Positions 21,623 to 30,648 of a stretch of 64,000 bases of DNA are shown here, one piece after another. The DNA comes from Citrobacter youngae (GTDB taxonomy: Bacteria > Pseudomonadota > Gammaproteobacteria > Enterobacterales > Enterobacteriaceae). Under the pieces are notes generated by a model, which did not search any database, had not been told where the DNA came from, and worked only from the letters and a program-made list of their open reading frames with translations. The stretch spans positions 124,001 to 188,000 of the forward strand of contig NZ_RPOI01000004.1 in assembly GCF_003818115.1 (NCBI RefSeq), read 5' to 3'. The position numbers and the translations under genes are program-made. How positions within the stretch are numbered: position 1 is the stretch's first letter; each line of letters opens with the position of its first letter.

Positions 21623-22990
21623 ATGATTAGCGTATTCGATATTTTCAAAATCGGCATTGGCCCTTCCAGCTCCCATACTGTTGGCCCGATGAAAGCAGGC
21701 AAACAATTCACGGATGACCTGATTGCACGCGGAATTCTCACTGACGTAACCCGCGTAGTGGTTGATGTCTATGGCTCTCTGTCCCTGACCGGGAAAGGTC
21801 ACCATACCGACATCGCGATTATTATGGGCCTGGCGGGTAATCTGCCGGATACCGTAGACATTGATGCTATCCCGGCCTTTATCCAGGATGTGAATACTCA
21901 TGGACGTTTGCTGCTGGCGGACGGTCAACATGAGGTCGAATTCCCGGTTGATAAGTGCATGAATTTCCATGCGGACAATCTGTCCCTGCACGAAAACGGG
22001 ATGCGTATTACCGCACTGGCAGGCGAAAAAGCCATTTACAGCCAGACGTACTATTCCATCGGCGGTGGATTTATCGTTGATGAAGAACACTTTGGTTTGC
22101 CGAATAACAATCCGGTAAACGTGCCGTATCCGTATACATCCGCAGCCGATTTGCAACGACACTGTCAGGAAACCGGACTATCACTTTCCGGCCTGATGAT
22201 GCAGAACGAACTAGCCCTGCACAGCAAAGAAGAGCTGGAACAGCACTTTGCAAACGTCTGGGAAGTGATGCGCAGTGGAATTGAACGCGGTATCACCACC
22301 GAAGGCGTATTGCCGGGCAAACTGCGCGTTCCGCGTCGTGCGGCAGCACTGCGTCGTATGCTGGTTAGCAGTGACAAAACCACGACTGACCCGATGGCAG
22401 TTGTAGACTGGATCAACATGTTTGCGCTGGCCGTGAACGAAGAGAACGCTGCCGGTGGACGTGTAGTTACCGCCCCGACGAACGGCGCATGCGGGATTGT
22501 TCCTGCAGTGCTGGCGTACTATGACAAGTTTATCCGCGAAGTGAACGCTAACTCACTGGCACGCTATATGCTGGTCGCGAGCGCCATCGGTTCCCTGTAC
22601 AAGATGAATGCCTCAATTTCGGGTGCTGAAGTGGGCTGTCAGGGTGAAGTCGGCGTGGCGTGTTCTATGGCGGCGGCGGGTCTGGCAGAACTGCTGGGCG
22701 GTAGCCCGACGCAGGTATGTATCGCCGCAGAAATCGGTATGGAACACAACCTGGGTCTGACCTGCGATCCAGTTGCCGGACAAGTTCAGGTTCCGTGCAT
22801 TGAGCGTAACGCCATTGCATCGGTGAAAGCGGTGAACGCTGCTCGTATGGCGCTGCGCCGTACCAGCGAGCCTCGTGTATGCCTCGATAAAGTTATCGAG
22901 ACCATGTACGAGACAGGTAAAGATATGAATGCCAAATACCGCGAAACCTCGCGTGGCGGTCTGGCGATGAAGATCGTTACCTGCGATTAA
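21623..22990 (+). CDS. sdaB: L-serine ammonia-lyase 2
   Basis: Iron-sulfur enzyme converting L-serine to pyruvate and ammonia. 455 residues. The N-terminal beta domain starts MISVFDIFKIGIGPSSSHTVGPMKAG, which has the SSSHTVGP signature. The alpha domain carries the [4Fe-4S] ligand cysteines in GAEVGCQGEVGVACS (near 338-353) and LTCDPVAGQVQVPC (near 377-390). C-terminal Cys in MKIVTCD is kept; in related enzymes this tail occupies the active site. Partner of SdaC in the same operon. Confidence 0.97.
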   Translation: MISVFDIFKIGIGPSSSHTVGPMKAGKQFTDDLIARGILTDVTRVVVDVYGSLSLTGKGHHTDIAIIMGLAGNLPDTVDIDAIPAFIQDVNTHGRLLLADGQHEVEFPVDKCMNFHADNLSLHENGMRITALAGEKAIYSQTYYSIGGGFIVDEEHFGLPNNNPVNVPYPYTSAADLQRHCQETGLSLSGLMMQNELALHSKEELEQHFANVWEVMRSGIERGITTEGVLPGKLRVPRRAAALRRMLVSSDKTTTDPMAVVDWINMFALAVNEENAAGGRVVTAPTNGACGIVPAVLAYYDKFIREVNANSLARYMLVASAIGSLYKMNASISGAEVGCQGEVGVACSMAAAGLAELLGGSPTQVCIAAEIGMEHNLGLTCDPVAGQVQVPCIERNAIASVKAVNAARMALRRTSEPRVCLDKVIETMYETGKDMNAKYRETSRGGLAMKIVTCD

Positions 22991-23006
22991 TCCCTGGCGC
23001 AAACTT

Positions 23007-23067
23007 ATCCGGCCTACAGTGCCACAGTCATTTGTAGGCCGGATAAGGCGTCAGCCGCCATCCGGCA
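23007..23067. repeat. REP/BIME between sdaB and xni
   Basis: TTATCCGGCCTACAG and TGTAGGCCGGATAAGGCG are opposed arms (23006-23049), followed by GCCGCCATCCGGCA to 23067. Typical paired REP units after an operon end. Confidence 0.85.
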
Positions 23068-23123
23068 AAATGTTGTTTCAGATCTTCGCCTCCCCCCACT
23101 GTGAATGTTACCCTACAGCCTGA

Positions 23124-23897
<774 letters not shown>

Positions 23898-23902
23898 TCT
23901 TA

Positions 23903-23962
23903 TTGCCGGATGGCGCTGCGCTTATCCGGCCTACGCATCGTCCCTCCAGTAGGCCGGATAAA
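23903..23962. repeat. REP/BIME between xni and fucO
   Basis: Opposed arms TTGCCGGATGGCGCTGCGCTTATCCGGCCTAC and AGTAGGCCGGATAAACGCC lie between the convergent stop codons of xni and fucO. Confidence 0.85.
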
Positions 23963-23972
23963 CGCCAGGTGA

Positions 23973-25121
23973 TTACCAGGCGGTATGGTAAAGCTCGACA
24001 ATATCGGCAATGCTTGCTTCACGCGGATTACCGCCAGTGCAAACATCGTCAAATGCCGCCTGCGCCAGCGCAGGAATATCTTCCTTACGTACCCCCACAT
24101 CACGTAAGTGCGGCGGGATCCCCACATCACGGTTAAGCGCAAACACAGCATCTACCGCAGCCTTACGCGCCTCTTCCAGCGTTAAACCTTCCACTTTCAC
24201 CCCCATCACCCGGGCGATATCGCGGAATTTCTCTCCGGTGTATTCGGCGTTGTAGTGCATCACGTGCGGTAACAAAATGGCATTGGCGACGCCGTGCGGA
24301 GTGTTATAAAAGGCCCCTAGCGGGTGTGCCATCCCGTGCACGAGCCCCAGACCGACGTTTGAAAATCCCATTCCGGCAACGTACTGACCCAGCGCCATTG
24401 CCTCACCAGACTGGCTGTCACCATTAACAGAGCCGCGCAACGCCCCGGCAATGATCTCAATGGCTTTGATGTGCAACGCGTCAGTGAGTGCCCACGCCGC
24501 CCGCGTAATATAACCTTCAATAGCATGGGTCAACGCATCGACCCCGGTCGCCGCTTTTAACGCGGCAGGCATACCATCCATCATATCGGCATCAATAAAC
24601 GCCACCTGCGGAATGTCATGCGGATCGACACAGACAAATTTACGCCGATTTTCTTCGTCCGTGATCACGTAGTTAATGGTCACTTCCGCCGCCGTCCCTG
24701 CCGTCGTAGGGATTGCCATCACCGGTACGCTCGCAGCACGTGTTGGCGATAACCCTTCAAGGCTGCGTACATCGGCAAACTCAGGGTTATTGTGGATAAT
24801 GCCAATCGCTTTGCAGGTATCCTGCGGGGAGCCGCCGCCTATAGCTATCAGATAATCTGCGCCACTTTGCTGAAAGACTTCCAATCCCTCCTTCACCACT
24901 GCAATTGTAGGATTTGGGATCACACCGGAATAGATTTCCCACGGCAAACCGGCGGCATCCATACGGGATGTCACCTTATCGACAACGCCGCACTGTACCA
25001 GGTTTGCATCGGTGACAATCAAAGCCTTGCGATAACCCCGACGGATGACCTCGTCCGTTAATGCCCCAACAGCTCCCCGGCCAAACCATGCCGTTTCATT
25101 CAGAATCATTCTGTTCGCCAT
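23973..25121 (-). CDS. fucO: lactaldehyde reductase (L-1,2-propanediol oxidoreductase)
   Basis: Iron-dependent group III alcohol dehydrogenase that reduces L-lactaldehyde to 1,2-propanediol during anaerobic fucose or rhamnose use; it also handles glycolaldehyde from D-arabinose breakdown. 382 residues. NAD-binding GGGSPQDTCKAIG lies near 95-107. Metal ligands are Asp/His in ATGVDALTHAIEGY near 191-204, and His in VHGMAHPLGAFYNTPHGVANA near 263-283. It follows fucA by 27 bp. In E. coli fucAO has its own promoter divergent from fucP; here the upstream gene is a LacI-type regulator in the same direction. Confidence 0.96.
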   Translation of the reverse strand: MANRMILNETAWFGRGAVGALTDEVIRRGYRKALIVTDANLVQCGVVDKVTSRMDAAGLPWEIYSGVIPNPTIAVVKEGLEVFQQSGADYLIAIGGGSPQDTCKAIGIIHNNPEFADVRSLEGLSPTRAASVPVMAIPTTAGTAAEVTINYVITDEENRRKFVCVDPHDIPQVAFIDADMMDGMPAALKAATGVDALTHAIEGYITRAAWALTDALHIKAIEIIAGALRGSVNGDSQSGEAMALGQYVAGMGFSNVGLGLVHGMAHPLGAFYNTPHGVANAILLPHVMHYNAEYTGEKFRDIARVMGVKVEGLTLEEARKAAVDAVFALNRDVGIPPHLRDVGVRKEDIPALAQAAFDDVCTGGNPREASIADIVELYHTAW

Positions 25122-25148
25122 CGTATTTCTCCTTTTCGCTATGCGAAA

Positions 25149-25796
25149 TTACTCTTCAATTCGTAATCCGTAAGATTTGAATTTCTCCAGCACAATGGCG
25201 ATCTCTTCGTCATCCAGCACCGGCACCGGGTCGACAATCGCCAGGGTGCTTAGATAAAGGCGGGCCAGGACTTCGACTTCATGCGCCAGCCATAGTGCTT
25301 TTTCCAGATTCGCTTCACAGGCAATCAACCCGTGGTGCTGCAACAACGTTGCCTTACGGCTTTTCAGCGCGACGCTCACATGCTCTGACAGCTCTCGTGT
25401 ACCAAACGTCGCATACGGCGCACACGGGATAGAGTTCCCCCCAGCCGCGGCAATCATGTAATGGATTGCCGGAATAGGACGGTTCAAAATCGACACGGCG
25501 GTGCAATGAATCGCATGGTTATGAACGACTGCATTGGCATCCGGGCGCGTCTGATAAGCCGCCAGGTGAAAACGCCATTCACTGGAAGGTAATTGTCCTT
25601 TATCATATTTGCCGTCGTTATCTACGAACACGATCATGTTTTCAGTGAGTCTTTCGTAAGGGATACCGCTGGGTGTGATCAGCATTCCATTTTCATAGCG
25701 CGCACTTACATTTCCTGCGGTCCCCTGATTCAACCCAAGACGGGTCATTTCAAGGCAGGTTTCGATGATTTCACGTGATAAACGCATTCTTTCCAT
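25149..25796 (-). CDS. fucA: L-fuculose-1-phosphate aldolase
   Basis: Zinc-dependent class II aldolase that splits L-fuculose 1-phosphate, and also D-ribulose 1-phosphate, to DHAP and L-lactaldehyde or glycolaldehyde. 215 residues as in E. coli. Substrate-phosphate loop is NQGTAGNVSARYENG near 23-37. The acid/base Glu is in LPSSEWRFH (near 73). Zinc His residues are in VVHNHAIHCTAV (92, 94) and LLQHHGLIACE (155). It lies 142 bp downstream of the LacI-family gene, same strand. No LacI-type palindrome is visible in this gap, and a promoter of its own cannot be ruled out. Confidence 0.96.
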   Translation of the reverse strand: MERMRLSREIIETCLEMTRLGLNQGTAGNVSARYENGMLITPSGIPYERLTENMIVFVDNDGKYDKGQLPSSEWRFHLAAYQTRPDANAVVHNHAIHCTAVSILNRPIPAIHYMIAAAGGNSIPCAPYATFGTRELSEHVSVALKSRKATLLQHHGLIACEANLEKALWLAHEVEVLARLYLSTLAIVDPVPVLDDEEIAIVLEKFKSYGLRIEE

Positions 25797-25938
25797 AATG
25801 ATTCTCCGGGTACAGTTGCCCCTCGTCTTTATTGCGAAAAAATGCAGCCGCAGAGTAAGACGGGTCAGGTTTCAGGTATGAGCAGCCACTGAACACATTT
25901 ATTCAGATTCAGTTGGCCGATTTAGTTAGTGCGACGAA

Positions 25939-26937
25939 TTATTGTTGTCTTACGCGCTTAATTAGTTTCATCTCAACTTTTACAGTTTCTTTAATGGGCT
26001 GGTCATCAATAGCACTCATCATCATAGCGAAAGCTTTTTCCGCCCAGACATTTTCATCCTGCTGCATCGACCAGACATTATTCGCGAGGAATCCCAGCAT
26101 GGGATGTTCATCAAATGTCCCGATATTAATATCCGGTGGAATCACACCGAAACGATTGCGAATAGCAATGACGGCACCTTCCAGTACAGGTAATGATGAG
26201 GCAATAAACGCCTGCGGACAGCCCTGTTCGTTGATCAATTTATCCATCAACCGATAACCACCATCCGGCGTATTATCCGGACCTTCACGCACCCAGTCAC
26301 GATGAGAAATTCCATTATTGTTCAACGCGTTAAGGTAACCTTTTAAACGATCGCCAATACTGGGCAATCCGGTATCCCCGACTAAAAACCAGATCGGAGA
26401 TTTGCCTGCATCAAACAAACTTTGCGTCAGCTTTTCACCGCCTAAAATGTTATGACTTTCAACCAGCGCGTTATCGGTATACTTAAAATCCCTGTCGAGT
26501 AGCACCATCGGTTTTCTGACCTGACGCAAATGGTGTTGCTGATTCTCTAATGTTGAAGGAACAATAAACAGGCCATCAACATTACGAGCTATTAACGCTT
26601 TCGTTAATTTGTTTTCGTAATCAACATCATCGTAGGTACAACTAATCGTTAATTGATATCCAGAACGACGACAACGTTGTTCAAGTTTCTCGGCCAGTGT
26701 GGCAAAAAAGACGTTAGATATATTGGGTACAATCAGCCCCAACGTATCTGTTTTATTCAGTTTCAGGCTGCGGGCTGAATGGTTTATGACATAACCATAC
26801 CGTTCAACGTATTCATTAATACGCGTTTGGGTTTTGACACTGATACGATATTGCTCAGCCTTCCCGTTCAGCACCAGTCGCACGGTCGTCACCGATAAAT
26901 TCAGATCGCTGGCTATCTGTTCTACTGTTTTAGCCAT
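25939..26937 (-). CDS. LacI-family transcriptional regulator
   Basis: Sugar-responsive DNA-binding repressor, 332 residues. The N-terminal helix-turn-helix and hinge read TVEQIASDLNLSVTTVRLVLNG (residues 4-25) and then RISVKTQTRINEYVERYGY to about residue 49. The periplasmic-binding-protein-like effector core starts at DTLGLIVPNISNVFFATLAE (63-82) and includes FIVPSTLENQ and VLLDRDF. The effector is not identifiable by eye. It lies 66 bp downstream of the FGGY kinase and upstream of fucA, all leftward. Its likely operators are the two identical 16-bp palindromes before fucI. The gene looks more AT-rich than fucA or the kinase, suggesting a different origin. No E. coli fuc-locus counterpart. 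Confidence 0.93.
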   Translation of the reverse strand: MAKTVEQIASDLNLSVTTVRLVLNGKAEQYRISVKTQTRINEYVERYGYVINHSARSLKLNKTDTLGLIVPNISNVFFATLAEKLEQRCRRSGYQLTISCTYDDVDYENKLTKALIARNVDGLFIVPSTLENQQHHLRQVRKPMVLLDRDFKYTDNALVESHNILGGEKLTQSLFDAGKSPIWFLVGDTGLPSIGDRLKGYLNALNNNGISHRDWVREGPDNTPDGGYRLMDKLINEQGCPQAFIASSLPVLEGAVIAIRNRFGVIPPDINIGTFDEHPMLGFLANNVWSMQQDENVWAEKAFAMMMSAIDDQPIKETVKVEMKLIKRVRQQ

Positions 26938-27003
26938 TTATATGTCCCAGTTCACATCCAAAAACGTCAATTCACAATCATAAAAGTATTTTAAACTTTT
27001 GTC

Positions 27004-28584
27004 TTACTGCATAACCTGGTTAAGCGCCTGCTGTTGATCCCACATCATCAGATATGCCTGGTATTTACGGTCATAGAAGTCCTGTCGTGCCGGATTCGCT
27101 TTAATCACCCCACCTGGGCAAACCATCGCCCGGCAGGCGGAGGGAACATCTGCCCACACCCCGCTGGCCACTGCACCGGTGATAGCCGCACCTAACGTCA
27201 CCGCATCTTCTTCCTGCATAAGATGAATATCGCATCCGGTGGCGTCTGCATACTCTCGCAACCACAGAGGATTGTGTGTTGCACCGCCACATAGCGTCAG
27301 TCGAGAAATGGTATGACCGTTTTCGCGCATCACTTCCATAATGTGTCGCGTGCCGCAGGCAATCGCCTGTAATGTCGCCAGATACAGACGAGCAACCTGC
27401 ATCTCACCTCGTTCAAGCGTCAAACCGCAAACGCTGCCCCGGGCATCGGGTCGTGCACGCGGGGAACGGTTACCGTGGTGATCGGCCAGCACATGCAGAT
27501 AACGACCAGGCTCAGACTCTTGCTCCTCAAGTGCGGCAACCCATTCATTAACTAAAACGATGGGATGGCAACCCCGGGCCTCAGCTTTGTGAAACAGCTC
27601 AGCGCTGGCACCCGACTCCTGAAGCGTCCAGTCAACCAGCGCCCCAGCCGCGCTTTGCCCCCCTTCCGTCAGCCAGTAACCAGGCAGCATAGCGGACCAG
27701 TACGGCCCCCATACACCCGGTGTATGAATCTCCTGCTCGCTGCACAGCATATGGCAATTTGATGTTCCGCTGATCAACGCCAATGTTCCCGCAGGCTCGG
27801 CACCGGCAAGCGCCACGCCACCCGCATGCGCATCAATCATGCCACTGGCGACTACCACCGCTGTCGTCAGTCCCAGCGCCTGTGCCGCATCGGGGCTGAG
27901 CGTCCCAACGGCCGCGCCCGGGGGCAGGATCCGTGACGGAATTTTGTTGAGTAAATCAGTTAATTCAACCGCATCCAGCAGGGAGTGGCTAAAGCGTTGC
28001 TCATGTGCCAGATAGTTCCATTTACAGGTTAAAGTACACAGACCAGCAACATCACAAGCGGTGGCTTTCCAGACCAAAAAATCCGCCAGATCGTAGAAGC
28101 GGTGTGCACTCTGCCAGGTCGCGGGGAAATGTTTTTTTAGCCACAACACTTTGGGTAGTTCCATTTCGACACTGACTTCACCACCGACATAACGCAACGC
28201 CGGGTCCTGTGTAGCGTTGATACGCTGCGTCTCCTGCACCGCACGATGATCCATCCACATGATGATGTTATGGTCTGACGGTTCACCAGGTGAAACCGCC
28301 AGACCCTGCCCCTGTTCATCCAGAGCCACTAACGAACAGGTGGCATCAAACCCCAGCGAGCGGATCTCCTCAACGCTAACCCCGGCTGATGACACAGCCT
28401 CCTTCACGGCATGGCAAACCTGCTGCCAGATTTCGGCAGATGACTGCTCTACCCGCTCGGGGCCAGGTCGAAACTGCGAGATAGGGAATGTCGCAAAAGC
28501 CAGCCGTTTGCCACTGGCATCAAAAACACCAGCCCTGACACTGGCGGAACCGACATCCACTCCGAGGAAATATCCACTGCTCAT
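27004..28584 (-). CDS. FGGY pentulose kinase, probable D-ribulokinase
   Basis: FGGY-family sugar kinase, 526 residues, of the YDR109C/FGGY (5C carbohydrate kinase) type rather than the FucK, AraB or XylB types. The N-terminal phosphate loop is YFLGVDVGSASVRAGVFD. FDATCSLVALD (79-89) contains TCSLV (82-86), which I recall as a signature of experimentally defined D-ribulokinases. Also present: IMWMDHRAVQE near 108-118, a mid-domain DAHAGGVALAG, SGTSNCHML near 270-278, and the C-terminal ATP motif LTLCGGATHNPLW. The probable reaction is D-ribulose to D-ribulose 5-phosphate, which would enter the pentose phosphate pathway; this is inferred. It is placed between an ABC transporter and a LacI-type regulator in the fuc locus. 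Base composition is richer in GC than the regulator next to it. Confidence 0.88.
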   Translation of the reverse strand: MSSGYFLGVDVGSASVRAGVFDASGKRLAFATFPISQFRPGPERVEQSSAEIWQQVCHAVKEAVSSAGVSVEEIRSLGFDATCSLVALDEQGQGLAVSPGEPSDHNIIMWMDHRAVQETQRINATQDPALRYVGGEVSVEMELPKVLWLKKHFPATWQSAHRFYDLADFLVWKATACDVAGLCTLTCKWNYLAHEQRFSHSLLDAVELTDLLNKIPSRILPPGAAVGTLSPDAAQALGLTTAVVVASGMIDAHAGGVALAGAEPAGTLALISGTSNCHMLCSEQEIHTPGVWGPYWSAMLPGYWLTEGGQSAAGALVDWTLQESGASAELFHKAEARGCHPIVLVNEWVAALEEQESEPGRYLHVLADHHGNRSPRARPDARGSVCGLTLERGEMQVARLYLATLQAIACGTRHIMEVMRENGHTISRLTLCGGATHNPLWLREYADATGCDIHLMQEEDAVTLGAAITGAVASGVWADVPSACRAMVCPGGVIKANPARQDFYDRKYQAYLMMWDQQQALNQVMQ

Positions 28585-28637
28585 AGTAGCTCCCTGACGC
28601 TGGCTAATAATGGGGCGAATGTACCGCCCCCGCGGTC

Positions 28638-29588
28638 TTATTTTTTACCGAATGGGTGCAACAGCTTGTCGATTTCCGGTGTATCAATGTTCTGCGCATT
28701 AACAAATTTCACCGGAATATCAATTTCTTTCGGTACTGACTGACCTGACACGGCCGCATTCAGCGTCTTAATACCCTGATAGCCAATCTGGTACGCATCC
28801 TGTACAACAAAGCCCTGGATCACGCCAGATTTCAAGAAGGCAATGATTGCTTCGGTGCTATCAAAACCAATCACCTTCACTTTACCTTTCAGGTTTTGGC
28901 TATCAATGGCGTTCGCCACACCCAGCGTTGAGCCTTCATTGGTGCCGTAGATCCCGGCAATATCGGGGTTTGCCTGGATCATATCGATGGTTTTATCCAT
29001 CGCTTTTTGCGGATCGCCATCACTGTACTGAACCGGCAGAACTTTGATATCCGGATATTTTTCCTTCATTCTGGCCACAAAACCTTCCGAACGTTCAATT
29101 GCGGAAGAGGTTCCAGCCACGTGCGCAATAATGCCGACTTTCCCTTTGCTACCCACTTGTGCAGCGAGAGCATCTGCCGCTTCAGCCCCTGCTTTACGGT
29201 TATTCGTTGCCACAAAGCTGACAGGAATGTCAGAATTTACGCCTGAGTCAAACGTCACCACCTTGATGCCGCGTGAATTCGCTGTTTCCACTAATGGCGC
29301 AAGCGCATTGGCGTCTAATGCCGCCAACAGCAACCCATTAGGTTTTTGCGCCATTGCGTTTTCAACCAACTGAATCTGCTCGGCAATCTGAGTTTCATCG
29401 GCAGGCCCAACATAGCTGGTCTTATCGCCCAACTCTTTCGCTGCCGCTTCGGTACCCATTTTTACGGTCTGCCAGAATTCATGCTGGAAGCCTTTACTGA
29501 CCACAGGAAGGTTCATATCTTTAGCCAGTGCGCTGGATGTCATGCAGGCCAGCAGGGATAACGCATAGACAAAATTCCTGGTTCTCAT
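28638..29588 (-). CDS. sugar ABC transporter periplasmic binding protein
   Basis: RbsB-like substrate-binding protein of the CUT2 group, 316 residues. The signal peptide MRTRNFVYALSLLACMTSSALA is followed by mature KDMNLPVVSKGFQHEFWQTV, with the aromatic WQTVKMG region typical of ribose/galactose binders. Later landmarks are PNGLLLAALDANALAPLVE, VVTFDSGVNSDIPVSFVATNN (98-118 of the frame) and VKVIGFDSTEAIIAFLKSG. The start ending at 29588 is preceded by CGGAGTAAAACA; an ATG nine codons upstream lies before that ribosome site. Ligand unknown; a pentose or 6-deoxyhexose is plausible from context. Third gene after its ATPase and permease. Confidence 0.92.
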   Translation of the reverse strand: MRTRNFVYALSLLACMTSSALAKDMNLPVVSKGFQHEFWQTVKMGTEAAAKELGDKTSYVGPADETQIAEQIQLVENAMAQKPNGLLLAALDANALAPLVETANSRGIKVVTFDSGVNSDIPVSFVATNNRKAGAEAADALAAQVGSKGKVGIIAHVAGTSSAIERSEGFVARMKEKYPDIKVLPVQYSDGDPQKAMDKTIDMIQANPDIAGIYGTNEGSTLGVANAIDSQNLKGKVKVIGFDSTEAIIAFLKSGVIQGFVVQDAYQIGYQGIKTLNAAVSGQSVPKEIDIPVKFVNAQNIDTPEIDKLLHPFGKK

Positions 29589-29661
29589 TGTTTTACTCCG
29601 TTCTGAGTGAGTCACCCTAAACGTCAGGGTTATGTTGTCCCGTGACTTCCGGGTGCGTAAA

Positions 29662-30645
29662 TCAACGAATTTTTTTGCGTAAAGTGTCGAGATAAACCGC
29701 GGCGATAACGACTACGCCCATGGCCACCATTTGCCAGAACTGCGAGACGCCCATCAGGTTCAGACCATTTTTCAACACGCTCATAATGAATGCGCCGATA
29801 ATGGTGCCGCCAATAGTGCCAATCCCCCCCATCAGGCTGGTACCGCCAATGACCACCGCAGCAATGGCTTCCAGTTCATAGCCCACGCCGACGGTCGGCT
29901 GGCCCGAGTTCAAACGAGAGGCCAGAATGACCCCGGCAATCCCGGTCAGCAGACCACAAAATGCGTAGACGAAAATTTTCACGCGCTGGACTTTAATCCC
30001 GGAAAGATGTGCAGCAACCTCATTACTGCCCACGGCATAGACATAGCGGCCAATCACCGTTTTCTTGAGGATATATGCGGCGATCAGTGCGACAACCACG
30101 AGGTAAAAAACGGGGTAAGGCAGCACATCGAACAAGCGTCCCTGCGCCAGCATCTTGAAGGTGGGATAATCAGCAAAGTAAATTGCCCGGCCGTCAGTCA
30201 TTACCATATTGATGCCTCTGACGGACATCATCAGACCCAGGGTGGCAATAAAGGGCGGAATAGTCATTTTAGTAACCAGCAATCCATTGATATAGCCGCA
30301 TAATCCACCCGCCAGCACACCCGCCAAAATACATACGGGCAGAGGTAATCCCAGCGTGGCGCTGATACCTACCGCAACACCAGAAAAGGCCACTACCGAG
30401 CCAAGAGAAAGGTCGATTCCTGAAGTGATAATGACGAAGGTAACGCCAATCGCCATGATGCCAATCACCGAGGTTTGCAGGGCAATTGTCATAATGTTTT
30501 CAGTGTTAAAGAAGAAAGGTGATCCAAAACTAAAAAATATCACCAGAATAATCAGACTCAAAAGCGGCGCCAGGCGCATTAAAAGCTCTTTGTTAATTTT
30601 TATTTTCTTATTATTGCTGTCTGAAGAGGTTACAGAGATAGTCAT
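29662..30645 (-). CDS. sugar ABC transporter permease (RbsC-like)
   Basis: Inner-membrane channel subunit of a CUT2 sugar importer, 327 residues. About eight to ten hydrophobic segments start near residue 25 (RLAPLLSLIILVIFFSFG). The family signature GIDLSLGSVVAFSGVAVG lies near 77-94, then INGLLVTKMTIPPFIATLGLMMSVRG near 121-146 and IAAVVIGGTSLMGGIGTIGGTIIG near 263-286. Its start lies three bases after the stop of the ATPase gene, with GAGGACTAATTT serving as the ribosome site, so the two are translationally linked. Confidence 0.93.
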   Translation of the reverse strand: MTISVTSSDSNNKKIKINKELLMRLAPLLSLIILVIFFSFGSPFFFNTENIMTIALQTSVIGIMAIGVTFVIITSGIDLSLGSVVAFSGVAVGISATLGLPLPVCILAGVLAGGLCGYINGLLVTKMTIPPFIATLGLMMSVRGINMVMTDGRAIYFADYPTFKMLAQGRLFDVLPYPVFYLVVVALIAAYILKKTVIGRYVYAVGSNEVAAHLSGIKVQRVKIFVYAFCGLLTGIAGVILASRLNSGQPTVGVGYELEAIAAVVIGGTSLMGGIGTIGGTIIGAFIMSVLKNGLNLMGVSQFWQMVAMGVVVIAAVYLDTLRKKIR

Positions 30646-30648
30646 AAA

